This document shows positions 11,193 through 21,662 of a stretch of 64,000 nt of DNA, one piece after another. A program made the translations under genes and the position numbers. Under the pieces are notes generated by a model. The model ran no database searches. It saw only the letters and a list, made by a program, of their open reading frames with translations, and had not been told where the DNA came from. Origin of the DNA: Heliocidaris erythrogramma (taxonomy: Eukaryota > Echinodermata > Echinoidea > Camarodonta > Echinometridae); the NCBI GenBank assembly GCA_025617745.1, contig CM046868.1:21691608-21755607 (forward strand), given 5' to 3'. Every line of letters begins with the position of its first letter. Position 1 is the first letter of the stretch.

Positions 11193-11575
11193 GGGCAGAC
11201 CGAGATGACTCGGTATGTGCCCGATGACTACTAAAGGCATGTGAACCCACTATTGGACCGCTCGAAAGCGGCAATAGGGGAGCACTAGTAGTCACGCACT
11301 CAGGTGAAAACCGATCCCTCCGCGGAGGGACGTTCACTTCCCAAAAAGGGATTGGAGCGCTCATGGCGTAAGCCTAGAGAATCGCCCAAAACACCCATAT
11401 TGGCTAAGCAAGAGGATGCAGTAGCCATGGGTTGGGAGCTAAAAGCTCCCAGTGCGTGGGCAGACCGAGATGACTCGGTATGTGCCCGATGACTACTAAA
11501 GGCATGTGAACCCACTATTGGACCGCTCGAAAGCGGCAATAGGGGAGCACTAGTAGTCACGCACTCAGGTGAAAA
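11046..11575. repeat. 265-bp near-identical tandem duplication inside DIRS Gag region
   Basis: The copies start at 11046 and 11311, each beginning CCGATCCCTCCGCGGAGG and ending before GAAAAC. They differ at very few positions, for example AAATCACCC versus AAAACACCC. A 265-bp unit shifts the reading frame by one, so the duplication disrupts Gag. Its high identity points to a recent event. Confidence 0.92.
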
Positions 11576-11603
11576 CACCTGTTGCTCCGAAGAGCGTCCA
11601 TAA

Positions 11604-11819
11604 TTGTTAGCTCGAGCATTCCCATCAGCTGGCAACTAAGACAGCCCAGAAAGTACTCGTTCCCCCATATGGCGTTTGCCGGGGGCTAGGGTTTGTGAAC
11701 CCAGACCAACATTGTTAGCTCGAGCATTCCCATTAGCTGGCAACTGAGACAGCCCAGAAAGTACTCGTTCCCCCATATGGCGTTTGCCGGGGGCTAGGGT
11801 TTGAGAACCCAGACCAACA
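11604..11819. repeat. 108-bp tandem duplication (36 codons) inside DIRS Gag region
   Basis: Two 108-bp units start at 11604 and 11712, each with TTGTTAGCTCGAGCATTCCC. The unit preserves frame and encodes a repeated VGLGSQTLAPGKRHMGERVL-type block. The first unit on the plus strand has CTA (TAG stop on the coding strand) at 11636-11638, where the other has CTG (CAG, Gln). Confidence 0.92.
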
Positions 11820-12229
11820 TGGACTAAGCCCGTGGGTTGCCCTGCAGTAGTGGGGCGCGTCTCCCCTAACGGATCAGAGCGAGTGAACGCTACCGTACGG
11901 GAAACAACAGCCCCCCCCTCTGGTCTCAGCGACCGGGGGATTGGATTCGAGATATCCAAACCACTAGAATCTGACGTCACCCACCCCGAAACCACAGGCT
12001 TCGGAGTTGACAATCCCGATTCAGTTAACGCCACCCGTCCCGAAGCCGCAAGCTCCGAAACTGGCAAACTCTGCAAGGGAACACCACTAGGCAACTTACC
12101 TTTAGCCCTCCTCCCTCCCCCGCGTACCGCTGTACTCGGGGAAGTTCTGGAAGGCCGAGTCGTCTTGCTAGACAACTCTTCGGAAGAAGCAGGTCTCCTT
12201 GACCCAGCTGCTTCTTCTTCCGAATTCAT

Positions 12230-12650
12230 ACCACTGCAATAAAACAGACAATAAAGTATACTTTTCAAAATAAGAAATACTTCAACTGCATGCAGTAAAT
12301 AAAACTAAAGTTTATTTGGGAGATACGCACTAAAGAAATTTTCACAGCCTAAAAACCGTAAGAACAAACACCGAACCCGAAGGCTCGGTGACAAACGGAA
12401 ACACCCGCAAACACAGAAATATCTACGTGGGGCTGACCGTGAAAGAGAAAAATAAATGCCAAGAAAGGGAATCAAAAAATCCCTTGCAATCGGCAAGAGT
12501 GACTAATAAAACACAAAGTACTATAATCTAAACGAATATAGGTACCTAAAAGTGCTTTAACTATGTGAAAAAGCGCACCAAAAAGATACTATACGACCTG
12601 ATTTCAGGAGCGCTGTGACAATACGTCCTAACTCGTCGGGGGCGAGCAAG
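12230..12650 (-). other. DIRS leader between right terminal repeat and Gag
   Basis: This is an untranslated stretch of the element on the coding strand. No ORF with recognisable content was found. An inverted echo of the ITR inner border (TTGCTCGCC here, TTGCGAGCAA at the left end) is seen near 12641-12650. Confidence 0.6.
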
Positions 12651-12802
12651 AAAGAGGAAGATGGCCGTAGCGTGTTGACGCGCGTGAGTGGCGAAGGGGA
12701 CAATAGGATTACGGGGGGTGCGCACAATATTGTGACGCATGTGTGTTAAATTCTCGAAGGGGTCCCGTAGTCAAGACTACAGGCATAATAGGTAGGTATA
12801 TA
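12651..12802 (-). repeat. DIRS right inverted terminal repeat (5' end of the coding strand)
   Basis: This is the reverse complement of 6523-6674. It lies upstream of the Gag-like region on the coding strand, so it and the adjacent 12230-12650 leader are where the element's promoter would be expected. No clear TATA box was recognised. Outside it, 17 bp (12803-12819) are unique to the right end. Confidence 0.93.
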
Positions 12803-12819
12803 TGATTTATTGCAGTAAA

Positions 12820-14195
12820 TTTGAAGTTCTTACCTCAAACAGTTCTTCAGAAATCGTGGTAACGGTGCTAAAAACCAAGAATTTCATGTAATTTCATGTA
12901 AATTGACCTCTGTGACCTCTGACCTTTGACCTCCTTACCCAAAAATCTAATCAGTTCATCTTTCTATGGGGATACATACTGGTACATGTACCAAGTTTGA
13001 AGTTCTCACCTCAGATTGTTCTTGAGATATCGAGGTAACAGTGCTAAAAACCAGTAATTCCATGTAATTTCATGTAAATTGACCTCTGTGACCTCTGAAC
13101 TTTGACCTACCTACTGGTACCAAGTTTGAAGTTCTCACCTTAGATAGTTCTTGAGATATCGCAGTAACAGTGCTAAAAACCAGTAATTCCATATAATTTC
13201 ACGTAAATTGACCTCTGTGACCTCTGAACTTTGACCTACCTACCCCAAAATCTAATCAGTTCCTCTTTCTATGGGGATACATACTGGTACCAAGTTTGAA
13301 GTTCTCACCTCAGATTGTTCTTGAGATATCGGGGTAACGGTGCTAAAATCCAGTAATTCCATGTATTTCATGTAAATTGACTTCTGTGACCTCTGAACTT
13401 TAACCTACCTACCCTAAAATCTAATCAGATCCTCTTTCTATGGGGATACATACTGGTACATGTACCAAGTTTGAAGTTCTCACCTCAGATTGTTCTTGAG
13501 ATATCGAGGTAACAGTGCTAAAAACCAGTAATTCCATGTAATTTCATGTAAATTGACCTCTGTGACCTCTGAACTTTGACCTACCTACCCCAAAATCTAA
13601 TCAGTTCATCTTTCTATGGGGATACATACTGGTACCAAGTTTGAAGTTCTCACCTAAGATTGTTCTTGAGATATCGGGGTAACGGTGCTAAAAACCAGTA
13701 ATTCCATGTAATTTCATGTAAATTGACCTCTGTGACCTCTGAACTTTGACCTACCTACCCCAAAATCTAATCAGTTCATCTTTCTATGGGGATACATACC
13801 AACTTTGAAGTTCTCACCTCAGATTGTTCTTGAGATATCGGGGTAACGGGGTAATGGTGCTAAAAACCAGTAATTCCATGTAATTTCATGTAAATTGACC
13901 TCTGTGACCTCTGAACTTTGACCTACCTACCCCAAAATCTAATCAGTTCCTCTTTTGATGGGGATACATTCTGGTACCAAGTTTGAAGTTCTCACCTCAA
14001 ACAGTTCTTGAGATATCGCAGTAACGGTGCTAAAAACCAAGAATTTCATGTAATTTCATGTAAATTGACCTCTGTGACCTCTGACCTTTGACCTCCTTAC
14101 CCCAAAATCTAATCAGTTCATCTTTCTATGGGGATACATACTGGTACCAAGTTTGAAGTTCTTACCTCAAACAGTTCTTGAGATATCGCGGTAAC
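12820..14195 (+). repeat. Tandem array of ~170-bp monomers
   Basis: About eight head-to-tail copies with spacings of 129-179 bp share TGACCTCTGTGACCTCTGA, CTATGGGGATACAT and CTTGAGATATCG. One monomer (12997-13126) is shortened. A matching partial monomer on the far side of the DIRS (6354-6483) shows the array once extended there. Confidence 0.95.
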
Positions 14196-14269
14196 GAGAA
14201 GTGGGACGGACGGACAACCCAAAAACATAATGCCTCCGGCACCCACCTTCGGTGGGCGGAGGCATAAAA

Positions 14270-16800
14270 AGCATCTAAGCACTATCATCATTACCACAAG
14301 GCAACATGTATCATACAATTAATATATACTGTAAAACCTCACGTACAGGTACAAATTTCTTGAGTGGTCAGATTCGCAAAAGTTTCACACCTCAAAAAAT
14401 CCATGACACATGTCATGACATCAAATTTTTGCACTGAAAACAGCCATCATTGACAATTTGCAACAAGACTTTCTTTCATGTTGACAAAGTTTCTGATATG
14501 AGAGTCATTTTTTCTACTGGTTCTACATGTATGACTTCTATCAATACATAAGTCATATACTACAAAAACAGATTTATTTACTTTTCAGAAGTAGACTGTA
14601 TCAGTTGAGGTGTACATTAACTAACCTCAAGTCTAAAATTAGCAACTCAAGACTTAATTAAGCATCGCCATATCCAAGCAAGTTTCCCTCCCCTCAGGGG
14701 AATTGGGGGTGACTAAAACTGATACTTTTCCTGATTAAATTTTTCTCTAACCTTCCCCTGAAAGGAGTTTTACCGTGAGTGACGGAAGGTACTATTCTTA
14801 GCCTTAAAGAAACAGTGGAGTTCTGGTGAAGGTCATATGTGAGCTTTCTCATTCTGTTTATTTTCATGTAGAATAAAAATATTAGCTATATCCCATAAAA
14901 AATGACCTGTAAGTGAAGGGCTGTCACATTTAAATTGATACTAGAACTATTTTACAACTTGGATTAATACTCACATATATATATGTCCAGTGTTTTTCAA
15001 AGTTTGTAATGTCCAGCAAGATTTAGGTACTTTGTTATGATTTTGATGGTTCCAAAACCTCAAACCTCAAAACACACAATTGTAAGTATTTACTACACTA
15101 TCAATCATTCAGAATAATTTCAAGACAAGTTTATTTCAAAATTAAATCACATCACCAATACTCAACTTTATCTTAAAATGGAATGAATCAAATACTGTTA
15201 GAGTCATGCTGTCACAGCATCAAGTTTTAATGTCATTTGATATCTGTCCATCTATTCCGTCTTATGACAGATGAGGAGAATATGTTCCCCTCAGGATTCA
15301 CAAGGGAAGTGAAATTACAAGCAGGTAGGTTGTGCTGACGCTCACCACTGAGGGCTGATGATGGAGGGAAAGAAAGGGGGCATACTGTATGGCACCAGCA
15401 TCTACAAAATAACACAATACCTTAAAGGCCAATTCAGATATGAGTGGGTAAACTGCTTCTAGATCAAATATTAATATTAAACAAAATAAGTGTAGTGCTT
15501 TTCACATTCCTTTATCTCATAATACTCTGACCTTTTACTGTATAAACACAATGCAAGAAACTAGTTGGGGCCTGTATTTCAAATTTTGGAGGAACTGAAA
15601 ATGACACAATGACACAAGGGGTTCACATCTAAGGTAGACAGTGTAATATACTAATGTCAGATGAGAATTAGAAGGGCTTTAACTCAATTTTGAAAATATT
15701 TAGATATTGACAAAAATATACTAGATCTCATTCTGATCTCTTTGGAAGTAATAATATCCTATTGACATGTTTTTATTTCACAATTTTTTTTTCATAAAAA
15801 AACAAGAGTGGATAGACAATTTTTACTTTCTTATTTTCATCAATAAATGAGACAGACCCACGTCATTTTGAAAAATGAAACCATATATTGCTTGATCTAC
15901 CACAATTGGAAGGAAATTATAACAATTTTGTAGGCAATATGCAAATACTTTTTCACATGTTTATAACAAATATACCATGGACCATTATACCTTTACCTTT
16001 AAACCAGTGCACAAAATGTTGATTCTTGGCTAATAAGTGGAGGTTTTTCCTGCCTTAGATGTCACTTTCTCAAAGTCTAAATGCTTCCTGATAATCTAAT
16101 AAAGTCGGATTATCATACCTTTAACACTGTTATAATCTCTATTAGCTATAATGAGGATTCCATAAATCCCAATGGCTTATATGTTTCAGATTGAAAGGTT
16201 ATAATCTTCTTGTTAATCTCTAACTAATCTCTCCTTAGGTGATCCTAGCTGGGATTTAATATCTTGTAAATGATTTTGTTTAAACAGTCCAGGCCTAATC
16301 CACAGCTTCCTACTGGATAATCCCTTGGTTAAATATGGTGCACTCTCTATCTAAATGTAGCCACAAAATGAACTTTATTAATGAATATGGGTTGTTATCT
16401 GAGCTCAAGTCGACATAAATCCAGAAAAATGAATAAAAATGAAAATTACTTTTTAAGGGCTGCTTTGAAGGCATATTGTAGGTGGTTGATGTTATTGATG
16501 GTAAGCATTGCAAGCTATTAATACATATCATTAATGGACCTTTTTCCAGTGTTGGAAGCAATACACCTGAACATCTATTAACATGTAATGTATGTTCTCT
16601 GCTAAATGATGCATAATTATGCATGGTACAACTTGTTGCCTCATTGAAGACAAATTTAACACACAAGCTTGGTTTTGGTGTGCATGTACATATTACTATG
16701 TGGACAAATACAAGTTTAACAATTTGTTTAATTACATTAAAATCATAGGAAAATGCTTATTATTTGAAAATTAAGAGGTTTTATTTAAAGTAATATATAA
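14270..16800. other. Intronic DNA, nothing recognised
   Basis: AT-rich sequence with no supported exon, RNA or mobile element. A short splice-site-bounded segment at 15346-15401 was tested and rejected because it breaks the gene frame. Confidence 0.6.
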
Positions 16801-16805
16801 CTTAC

Positions 16806-16882
16806 TCATTTAGCCTGACATCAAGGGTAAATTGTTTTCCAAAGGCAGAAAGAACAAAGGACGTTTTTCGCATGTGACCATC
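16806..16882 (-). CDS. ADAMTS/ADAM-like metalloprotease exon (propeptide, second visible)
   Basis: This 77-bp exon encodes DGHMRKTSFVLSAFGKQF followed by TLDVRLN. The [LF]-x-L-x-AFG-x-x-F-x-L-x-[LV]-x-x-N pattern is typical of the start of the reprolysin propeptide domain in ADAM and ADAMTS proteins. The acceptor is TTTTTACAG (ending at 16883) and the donor is GTAAG at 16801-16805, both strong. It starts in phase 0 and ends with GA (phase 2). The downstream intron of about 11.9 kb carries the DIRS retrotransposon and its tandem-repeat host element. Confidence 0.82.
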
Positions 16883-16995
16883 CTGTAAAAACAATTACAC
16901 AGAGAGAAGAATATATAATTAACACATGATTAGAAGCCTACTGTCATTAAGTAATTGTGCATATTGCTAAATTGTCACATGTGACTTCATTCCAC

Positions 16996-17460
16996 TCCCT
17001 CCCCCCCCCTCTTTCTCTCTCTCTCCCTCTCTTGCAATATCACTTTCTCTCTATTTCTCTTTCTAATATTCTGTTTCTCGGTTGAATTTTTATCTTTATC
17101 AATGTCCATCCCCTTCCTTTCACTCTCCATCTCCTTCTGTCACTTAATATCTTTCCATCTTTCTCTCTTTCTCTCTCTCTCTCTCCATCTTCCTCCCCTC
17201 CTTTCTCTCTCTGTAGGACAGTTAATATCAGTCTTCTTTTAGTCCTCTATCTTCCTCTCTACAGTGTACGTTTCCTTTTAAGAAAAATAAATAAGCCAGT
17301 AGGCCTATGTCTTTCTCTCTCTCTCTCTCTCCCTCTCTCTTCATCTTTCTCCCTCTGTATGACAGTTAATATCAGTCTTCTTTTAGGCCTCTATCTTCCT
17401 CTCCACAGTGTACGTTTCCTTTTAAAAAAATTAATAAGCCAGTCTTTCTCTCTCTCTCCC
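16996..17460 (+). repeat. CT-rich low-complexity region with an ~145-bp direct duplication
   Basis: Runs of CT/CTTT are interspersed with a duplicated segment (about 17215-17300 and 17360-17442). The segment contains ACAGTTAATATCAGTCTTCT and ACAGTGTACGTTTCCTTTTA. Confidence 0.85.
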
Positions 17461-17956
17461 TCACACACACATGTAGATACACCTTTGCAACTTGCAACAA
17501 GCATACTGTTCATAGTCACCTCAAACAAAAATGTCCTACATTTGTGAGAGCACTCCGAATTGAAAGAAACAGAGAGTAAAATCTGGAACACAGATATGGT
17601 CTGCAATGGCAATTATTCTTCAAATCCCCAATTCCAGCAATGAAGCTAATGGGATGGAAACAGTAATGGGTCGCTCATATTCATTACAGTTACTGGACAT
17701 GATGGGAATACATTATCATCTGTGATGGAGCTCATTGAGTCTACTATGACAAAGGGCAGAACTGGAAATTGACACATCCCCTCTCCCTTGCTTTGCTCCA
17801 AAACAATTAACCTTCATCTCTGATTGACTAGGAAGGGAAGGGAAAATGATGTAGAATGAATACACCAACAGTCATGAAAAAAAGTATAGTTAAACCTGAA
17901 GAGAAAGGCTGCTCAAGCAGGGCTAGCTCTGTATGAACCCTTTTTTCAGAAGGAGG

Positions 17957-17977
17957 GGAGGGGGGGGGGGGGGGGGG
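17957..17977 (+). repeat. Poly-G run
   Basis: About 20 consecutive G, a potential quadruplex-forming or assembly-difficult site. Confidence 0.85.
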
Positions 17978-18773
17978 TCAGCACAGGCAGATCCAGGATT
18001 TTGTAAAACTGAATCAAAATCCCCAAAATGTACACAATCAATAGGGCAATTTCGTTATGGTCATATACATGGAGTAAGCCAAATGGGTTTCGAAGAGGTG
18101 CATGGGCCCATTGTGTCCCCCGCTAAATCTGCCACCGAGGTCCGGCATGACATTTTTTAGGGTCTGTGCATACCAGAACCTTATAAGTGTCAAGCCATGG
18201 CTCAAGACAGAAAAGATTAGATGTCTTCATAAGCAGGTGAATGTAATACAGGTTTCAAAGAGAATCATTGCTCAAGGAAAACAAATGATTTCAGACAGGT
18301 GATTTTCTATATAAGTACAGTGTATGTTAAGACATTGACATATTGAATATCAGACAGCACATGCAGCTGTAAAGATACCCGCTGGTGTAAGTTCTTGGTA
18401 ATGACTTAGCTACAATCCAGATGAAAGACTCTCATGGAGCAGCATTTCACCTGTCTTTTGATCAATTAAATCTAAACTTAATCCAGCAAAAAATGACTTA
18501 GCATTGTCGATTCCAGAAGGCAATAAATATGACTGATGATGATGTTTTATATCAAGCTTAAGACCAGGAATAAATAATGTTTGATGTAGATACCCTACAC
18601 TCATGAAATTGGACTTGCTTTTAAAAACTATCAAAATTTCATCAAGGTCCAAGTTTGGCAGACTGATATTTCACAAAAGGAATACTGTACACGCAGTATA
18701 CTTCGCAGGGGTGTTATTTTTGCGAATTTTGCGAGTGGGTCCAAATTGAACAACACACTAAAATATTGCTAGC

Positions 18774-19370
18774 TTAAAGGCCAAATCCACCCTAACAAAA
18801 AGTTGATTTGAATAAATAGAGAAAAATCCAACAAGCATAACACTGAAAATTTCATCAAAATAGGATGTAAAATAAGAAAGTTATGGTATTTTAAAGTTTC
18901 GCTTAATTTCGCAAAACAGTTATATGCACATCCTGCTCAGTATGCAAATGGGGAACCAGTGACGTCACCCACTCACTATTTCTTTTGTATTTTATTACAT
19001 GAAATACAAAATATTTTAATTTTTCCTTGTTATAATGTGAAACAAGGTTTGATTCCTCGCTGAACATGTGTAATTGCCATTGTTGCAACCTATACACAAT
19101 TCAATTTGTGAAATCTGCAGAAATTAAAATATTCTATATTTCACATAATAAAATACAAAAGAAATAGTGAGTGGGTGACGTCACTGGTTCCCTCATTTGC
19201 ATACTGAGCAGGATGTGCATATAACTGTTTTGCGAAATTAAGCGAAACTTTAAAATACCATAACTTTCTTATTTTACATCCTATTTTGATGAAATTGTCA
19301 GTGTTATGCTTGTTGGATTTTTCTCTATTTATTCAAATCAACTTTTTGTTAGGGTGGACTTGGCCTTTAA
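18774..19370. mobile_element. TTAA-flanked fold-back MITE, copy 1
   Basis: 597 bp bounded by TTAA. Arms of ~245 bp (TTAAAGGCCAAATCCACCC and its mirror) are nearly perfect inverted repeats around a ~100-bp centre. A full-length homologue lies at 27380-27987 with different flanks beyond TTAA, which supports TTAA as the target duplication (piggyBac-type). No ORF of interest. Confidence 0.88.
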
Positions 19371-20608
19371 GTAGTCAATTTAATTAATTTGTCTTCTGAT
19401 CAGAAATTCACCACTTTGGCTTTGCAAAAGTACACCATCATTGTTTGTTGCAGGTTTGAGAACTTCCCAATCGCAAATTCAACCACTTTTGAAATAGCCT
19501 GGTTAGTCCTATTCGTGAAAATTTATGGTGTAGCCTATGTACATCATCCACAATTTTGTGGCTCGTGGAATTACAATGCCCAAGTGTAATCTGTTGAGTT
19601 TAGTTTGTTTTCATAGAAAGAATAAGAATAAGTGGTTCTGGGTAAAACTGTGTGGAAAGAAGCTTGTAAGTTCTCCAAGGGTGTCCACACTAATATTCCA
19701 AGTTACTGTAATCATAATAAAAGTCAAATGATATTATAATGTCATATAATCATATAGTATAATTCTGTATACAATTTGTATGGATTCCAAGCCTTTAGGT
19801 TAGTAATAATACAAATCATATGGACAAGATATTGTTTTATTTCAAGAATACTGCACTTTTGTTTCAATTATAATGCGAGATGAAAACCATTTTTCCTTTG
19901 CCTGCAAATGAGTTCACATAAATAGCAGACATGGGAGCATAAAAACATAATTATCAATATTGCAGTGTGATTTATAAAAAACACACGCTTGATGCCTGAT
20001 CTAGAAAATACAGAAGAAAATTGTCCTTAATATGAAACCAAAACACCTTGGCATCAACGACCTGAGTGACCTGCGGGAGACAAAGGAACTATGGGATATC
20101 AGCAATCTTCCCATTTGTCTGCTGAAACTCCGGATGTGACACATCACAGTTCTTATATTTTGGCTGCCCGAAGACTGCACTCACAACCAAACACTACTTT
20201 CTAATATTTCCCGAGGTATTGAAGATCTGCATTGTATAAAAGAAGTTTAATTATAATATGAAGTGCAATATATACATTGCAAATACCAATACATGTGCCA
20301 TGTTACACATCATACAACCTGTGCTCACCTCACAATTTATCTTCCTCCATCACTCTCTCTCTCTTTCCTCCTCCTCCTTCTTTTTCTCCTCCTCTTTCAT
20401 TTTCATCTGTCTTCTACTTTCGTTCAGTATCGAAGCACAAGAATTGCAATACTATCAAACAATATTAACTCCCCTCAGACAATGTTAGCATTTCATTTCC
20501 TATGTCTCCTGGCTATGGCATTGTCTTCAGATTGAAGAAGTAATCCAGTATTTTGAGTGCTTCGCCACCTTCTAACAATATCTTGTAGACAGATACAATA
20601 AATATTTG

Positions 20609-21001
20609 ATCTGTTTGGAGTCAGAAATGCATTGACTCACAGGCCCATATTCTGAACTCCGGTTTAACTTAAACCATGGTCTAAATGTGTGGTTTAACTA
20701 TGGGCAGCCAAATGTGACACAAATCTCTAACAGTAGATATTCAATTTATCAGCATTTTTGGTACTCAAACTGTTAAAAACTGTCTGGGAATGATAAGTAC
20801 AATAGTTTTCTTGACCATTAAGGCATGAGACCAGAATCCAGTAAACATAAGGAACATACAGTGTAAACAAAGTTTTGACATTTTTGGCTACCCATAGTTA
20901 AACCACAGATTTAAACCATGGTTTAAGTTAAACCGGAGTTCAGAATACAGGCCATATACTTTAACACAGTGTTTAACAGTGTTCTGGCTCTCAACAGACG
21001 A
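20609..21001. mobile_element. Hairpin MITE split by a second MITE
   Basis: The left half (20609-20640, CTGTTTGGAGTCAGAAATGC) and right half (20955-21001, TACTTTAACACAG...CAACAGACGA) together match the uninterrupted ~87-bp hairpin at 52217-52303 read on the other strand. Everything between is the inverted-repeat element 20641-20954. Confidence 0.75.
20641..20954. mobile_element. MITE nested in another MITE
   Basis: 314 bp with inverted ends: TCTGAACTCCGGTTTAACTT and its mirror AAGTTAAACCGGAGTTCAGA, plus flanking AGGCC. The AAACCATGG and GGTTTAACTATGGG blocks are also mirrored. It sits in the loop of the hairpin element 20609-21001. Confidence 0.82.
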
Positions 21002-21662
21002 TTTTTATATTCATCATGCAGAAATCATCCAATCTCCTTCCACTCTCAATGTAAGATTATATTGCTAAGAAATTTATCCCATTTTTTCTAAATGGCCTAA
21101 AACTAAACCAAGGGCTTAGAACTATCAAGATACCATGACAGTGCCACATTATGCAAGTGTGTACTGACAACTGCATTTTTTTAAATTACATTTCCAAAAA
21201 TATATTTGAATAGACATCATCAGTATTAAAGTGAAGTTTGAATATCAGACTTTTTTCTGAATTTGTAATTCACATAATGTTCTACTCACAGTAATAAATA
21301 TAAAAATAATGAAAAATAAGAATTCCTACAGAATATGGGAGAACAAAATTCTCCCGCTTGATATAACCCCAACCTGTGTTCTCCTCGTAAAGCTATGACA
21401 GCTAATTGAAAAAAAGTTTGTTATCAACATGCTCTTAGACCTTAGACATCATGCACCAAGAAAAAAAATGCATGTTCACCCAAACCTAGACCTTGACAAA
21501 TACTTGTGTATTAGCTTTAATCTTGGCACACTCCAAAATATGATCCCAAAGCAAACTAACACCAATTGCATTGATATGATTTCACACAACATGACCTCAA
21601 GTAATAACCAGGCTACCCTAGCTGGCTCATATCCAAACCGAAATACTATGTCAGCAAAATAG

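Larger units (their letters stand above)
9650..12229 (-). pseudogene. DIRS Gag-like ORF1, degraded and internally duplicated
   Basis: The likely start is MNSEEEAAGSRRPASSEE at 12229, some 420 bp inside the right terminal repeat. The product is Ser/Pro/Arg-rich with basic patches (AKKKAKKKAKW at about 10930) and no recognised enzyme motif, as expected for a DIRS Gag-like protein. The frame meets an in-frame TAG at 11636-11638, then switches (frames over 12229-11300, 11364-10885 and 10967-10401). Switching coincides with a 265-bp tandem duplication that is not a multiple of three. A diverged second copy of the 3' half follows at 9653-10405. The region is much more GC-rich than the host DNA. Confidence 0.7.
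6484..12819 (-). mobile_element. DIRS-like tyrosine-recombinase retrotransposon, 6.3 kb
   Basis: The element has minus-strand coding regions in the order Gag-like, RT/RNase H, tyrosine recombinase, which is the DIRS order. It has 152-bp inverted terminal repeats and an internal complementary region at 6734-6827. The borders were set from the surrounding ~170-bp tandem repeats: uninterrupted monomers read CCAAGTTTGAAGTTCT, here split after TTT (6481-6483) and resumed at TTT (12820-12822). No longer target duplication is seen. DIRS elements are known to integrate as circles by tyrosine recombinase at short shared sequences, and this arrangement fits. YR is intact but Gag and RT are frame-broken, so the copy is probably not autonomous. 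It lies in an intron of the metalloprotease gene, in the same sense. Confidence 0.93.
6318..14265 (+). mobile_element. Helentron-like non-autonomous element with ~170-bp tandem repeats, split by DIRS
   Basis: The left end starts ATGCCTCCGCC (6318-6328). One partial monomer lies at 6354-6483, and about eight more follow the DIRS insertion (12820-14195; monomer marks TTGAAGTTCT near 12821, 12997, 13126, 13296, 13471, 13641, 13804, 13983, 14152). Then come GGGACGGACGGACAACCC (14202-14219) and a terminal hairpin (14230-14265) whose outer arm GGCGGAGGCAT is the reverse complement of the left end. Without the DIRS it is about 1.6 kb. Tandem repeats plus a subterminal hairpin and matching ends resemble Helentron-associated INEs, but no Rep/helicase is present. 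Confidence 0.65.

Noticed and set aside
11832-12242. 136-codon plus-strand frame opposite Gag
   Set aside because: Antisense of the Gag-like frame, with no recognised domain.
15346-15401. Possible extra metalloprotease exon with acceptor TTTTGTAG and donor GTGAGC
   Set aside because: Its 56 bp would break the frame between the exons at 16806-16882 and 4796-4874, which join well without it.
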